From contig JAUWMS010000123.1 of NCBI GenBank assembly GCA_030613045.1, forward strand, positions 1 to 7,169: a stretch of DNA of 7,169 nucleotides, written 5' to 3'. The notes under the pieces are model-generated. The model saw only the letters and a list, made by a program, of their open reading frames with translations, was not told where the DNA came from and did not search any database. Within the stretch, counting starts at the first letter, position 1. Each line of letters opens with the position of its first letter. Source of the DNA: Candidatus Latescibacterota bacterium. GTDB lineage: Bacteria; Latescibacterota; 4484-107. Below, piece by piece: positions 6,296-7,169 of the stretch. The position numbers and the translations under genes are program-made.

Positions 6296-7117
6296 TCAAT
6301 GGCATCCTCTCGTTTTTGGAACTTTTGCAAGTGGCTGAATCAAAATGTCCCCGCCGTATCCGAGAAGCCCCCCGAGCCGGGGAACCGCGACCACGTTCAG
6401 ACCTCCCATTCGTGCCTGAAGCGTTCCCCGGGTTTGAAGATTTTCAAAGTTTTCGGGATTTTGGAAATCTCTTTCCGCGTCTTCCTCAAATCCATACAGA
6501 TGCGCATCCACGTAAGCATCCGCGATATTGTAGAGAAATACGCCGAGAAACCAGAGGAAATACGTATTCCGCTGTTGGCGATCCAAAGTCCGTCGCTGCT
6601 CGTACACCATCGCACCGCCGAGAAACAACTCCGTGGAAAAAATGACGGCGCCCTTTATGGGCCGTTCGTTATACCATTGTCCCCATCCGGGAACCAGCAT
6701 AGAGCGCCCCAACGCCCCCATCGGCGACTTCACCGTTACCGAGTCCGCGTGCGTCGTATCCGCCCCGACCTCCTCAAACGCCCCGACTGCACCTGCCTCT
6801 CCGAACAGCAGAAAGCCGGAAAGGAGAAGCCAGAAAACAGAGATCAGAGGCCGGAGGCCAGAGATCAGAGACCGAAAAACAGAGGTCAGAGGCCGGAGGC
6901 CAGAGGTCAAAGGCTGGAAACCACTTCTAATTTTCGACTTCTGACTTTCGATCTTTGACTTCTGACTTCTGACTTTCGACCTTCGACTTTTGACCTCCGA
7001 CTTCTGACCTCTGACTTCTGACTTCTGGCTTCTGACTTCTGACTCCTGACTCCCGACTTCCCCCCCCTGACCCCCGATCCCCGATCCCTGATCCCTGCCC
7101 CTAAGCTTCCATCGCAT
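6296..7117 (-). CDS. DUF5683-like membrane protein with repeat-derived N-terminus (start uncertain)
   Basis: The core of this frame is a DUF5683-type membrane protein: SMLVPGWGQWYNERPIKGAVIF (motif PGxGQxYN), a first hydrophobic segment around AVIFSTELFLGGAMVY and a second, FLWFLGVFLYNIADAYVDAHLY, followed by an acidic linker and a C-terminal tail. Family function is not established; such proteins are common in FCB-group bacteria. A signal-like segment, FWLLLSGFLLFGEAGAVGA, precedes the core, but no ATG lies just before it. Upstream the frame runs without stop through the heptamer arrays, giving seven-residue units such as SEVRSQK and runs such as LRPLTS. The start at 7117 (GGGAG 9 nt before) would make the signal internal and overlaps the ROK stop by 17 nt; a start at 7144 is worse, being deeper in the ROK gene. 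A non-ATG start such as TTG near 6910 is possible. The original 5' end may have been replaced by the repeat. Confidence 0.65.
   Translation of the reverse strand: MRWKLRGRDQGSGIGGQGGEVGSQESEVRSQKSEVRGQKSEVKSRRSKVRSQKSKIESQKSKIRSGFQPLTSGLRPLTSVFRSLISGLRPLISVFWLLLSGFLLFGEAGAVGAFEEVGADTTHADSVTVKSPMGALGRSMLVPGWGQWYNERPIKGAVIFSTELFLGGAMVYEQRRTLDRQQRNTYFLWFLGVFLYNIADAYVDAHLYGFEEDAERDFQNPENFENLQTRGTLQARMGGLNVVAVPRLGGLLGYGGDILIQPLAKVPKTRGCH
6819..7095. repeat. opposed heptanucleotide repeat arrays (long imperfect inverted repeat)
   Basis: Plus strand, 6935-7095: 23 consecutive 7-bp units in perfect phase, consensus TGACTTC with variants CGACTTC, TGACCTC, TGACTCC and, at the far end, CGATCCC and TGATCCC. 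Plus strand, 6819-6923: 15 units in the opposite orientation, consensus GAGGTCA (the complement of TGACCTC), the first three degenerate. An 11-bp spacer (6924-6934) separates the arms. Within the second arm a 42-bp block at 6837-6878 is repeated at 6879-6920 with about 36 of 42 identities. Neither arm contains an indel that breaks the 7-bp phase. The minus strand has no stop in the frame of the DUF5683-like gene. Confidence 0.9.
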
Positions 7118-7169
7118 TTTTCGCCGCTCCCAATAACGCCGCATCCTCTCCCAATTCCACGGGAACCAC
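7101..7169 (-). CDS. C-terminal end of a ROK-family protein (partial; sugar kinase or regulator)
   Basis: Only the last 22 codons and a TAG stop are in the window; the rest lies beyond the right edge. The residues VVPVELGEDAALLGAA, followed by a short helix ending in MEA, match the typical end of ROK proteins, where a strand is followed by xLGxxAxLxGAAxxA. Members are ATP-dependent sugar kinases such as glucokinase, or transcriptional repressors; the fragment cannot tell which. A glucokinase would suit the beta-glucosidase nearby. The heptamer repeat begins 5 bp after the stop. Confidence 0.72.
   Translation of the reverse strand: MVPVELGEDAALLGAAKNAMEA

Noticed and set aside
6299..6958. 219-codon plus-strand frame across the DUF5683-like gene and part of the repeat
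   Set aside because: The minus strand carries the recognisable membrane domain; the plus frame ends in repeat-encoded residues with no family signal.
6819..7095. CRISPR array
   Set aside because: The units are 7 bp in direct tandem without spacers, and no cas gene is present.
7104..7144. Start of the DUF5683-like protein at ATG 7144
   Set aside because: These bases code the end of the ROK protein in another frame, so a start this far inside that gene is unlikely.

Overview
The window is about 7.2 kb of bacterial DNA. Every gene I can support lies on the minus strand, so the natural reading order runs from high to low coordinates. Standard code, clear Shine-Dalgarno sites, a DUF5683-type membrane protein, and interspersed repeats typical of environmental genomes suggest an uncultured Gram-negative bacterium. 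The FCB (Fibrobacteres-Chlorobi-Bacteroidetes) group or an allied candidate phylum is my best guess. This is an inference; no rRNA or marker gene is present.

Layout from the right edge: (1) the last 22 codons of a ROK-family sugar kinase or regulator (7101-7169); (2) a large heptanucleotide repeat region with two arms in opposite orientation (6819-7095), starting 5 bp after the ROK stop; (3) a DUF5683-like membrane protein whose core is intact but whose 5' end merges with the repeat; (4) a short intergenic stretch with a CACGGAG-type interspersed repeat (6164-6242); (5) a complete family GH1 beta-glucosidase (4757-6106); (6) a 95-bp gap with four copies of a GTACGT core at exact 16-bp spacing, plus two tiny overlapping reading frames; (7) a 501-residue extracellular solute-binding protein with a signal peptide and a C-terminal membrane segment (3156-4661); (8) two small tightly overlapping ORFs of 75 and 52 codons (2936-3163, 2781-2939); (9) a complete 844-residue Roco protein (LRR-Roc-COR plus a long C-terminal region) at 171-2705. 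Bases 1-170 hold no gene I can support.

The ROK protein, beta-glucosidase and solute-binding protein fit a theme of uptake and breakdown of sugars or glycosides: import or sensing, hydrolysis of beta-glucosides in the cytoplasm, phosphorylation of the released sugar. The transporter permease and ATPase are not in view. The Roco protein is of a different kind: a GTP-binding, LRR-bearing signalling protein of the type scattered through genomes of complex bacteria. Its link to the sugar genes is only position and strand.

The most unusual content is non-genic: the opposed heptamer arrays that read through in frame into a membrane protein, the 16-bp-periodic palindromic repeats before the solute-binding gene, and a strong hairpin within that gene's signal-peptide codons. 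I see no convincing defence island, CRISPR array, tRNA, transposase or integrase.
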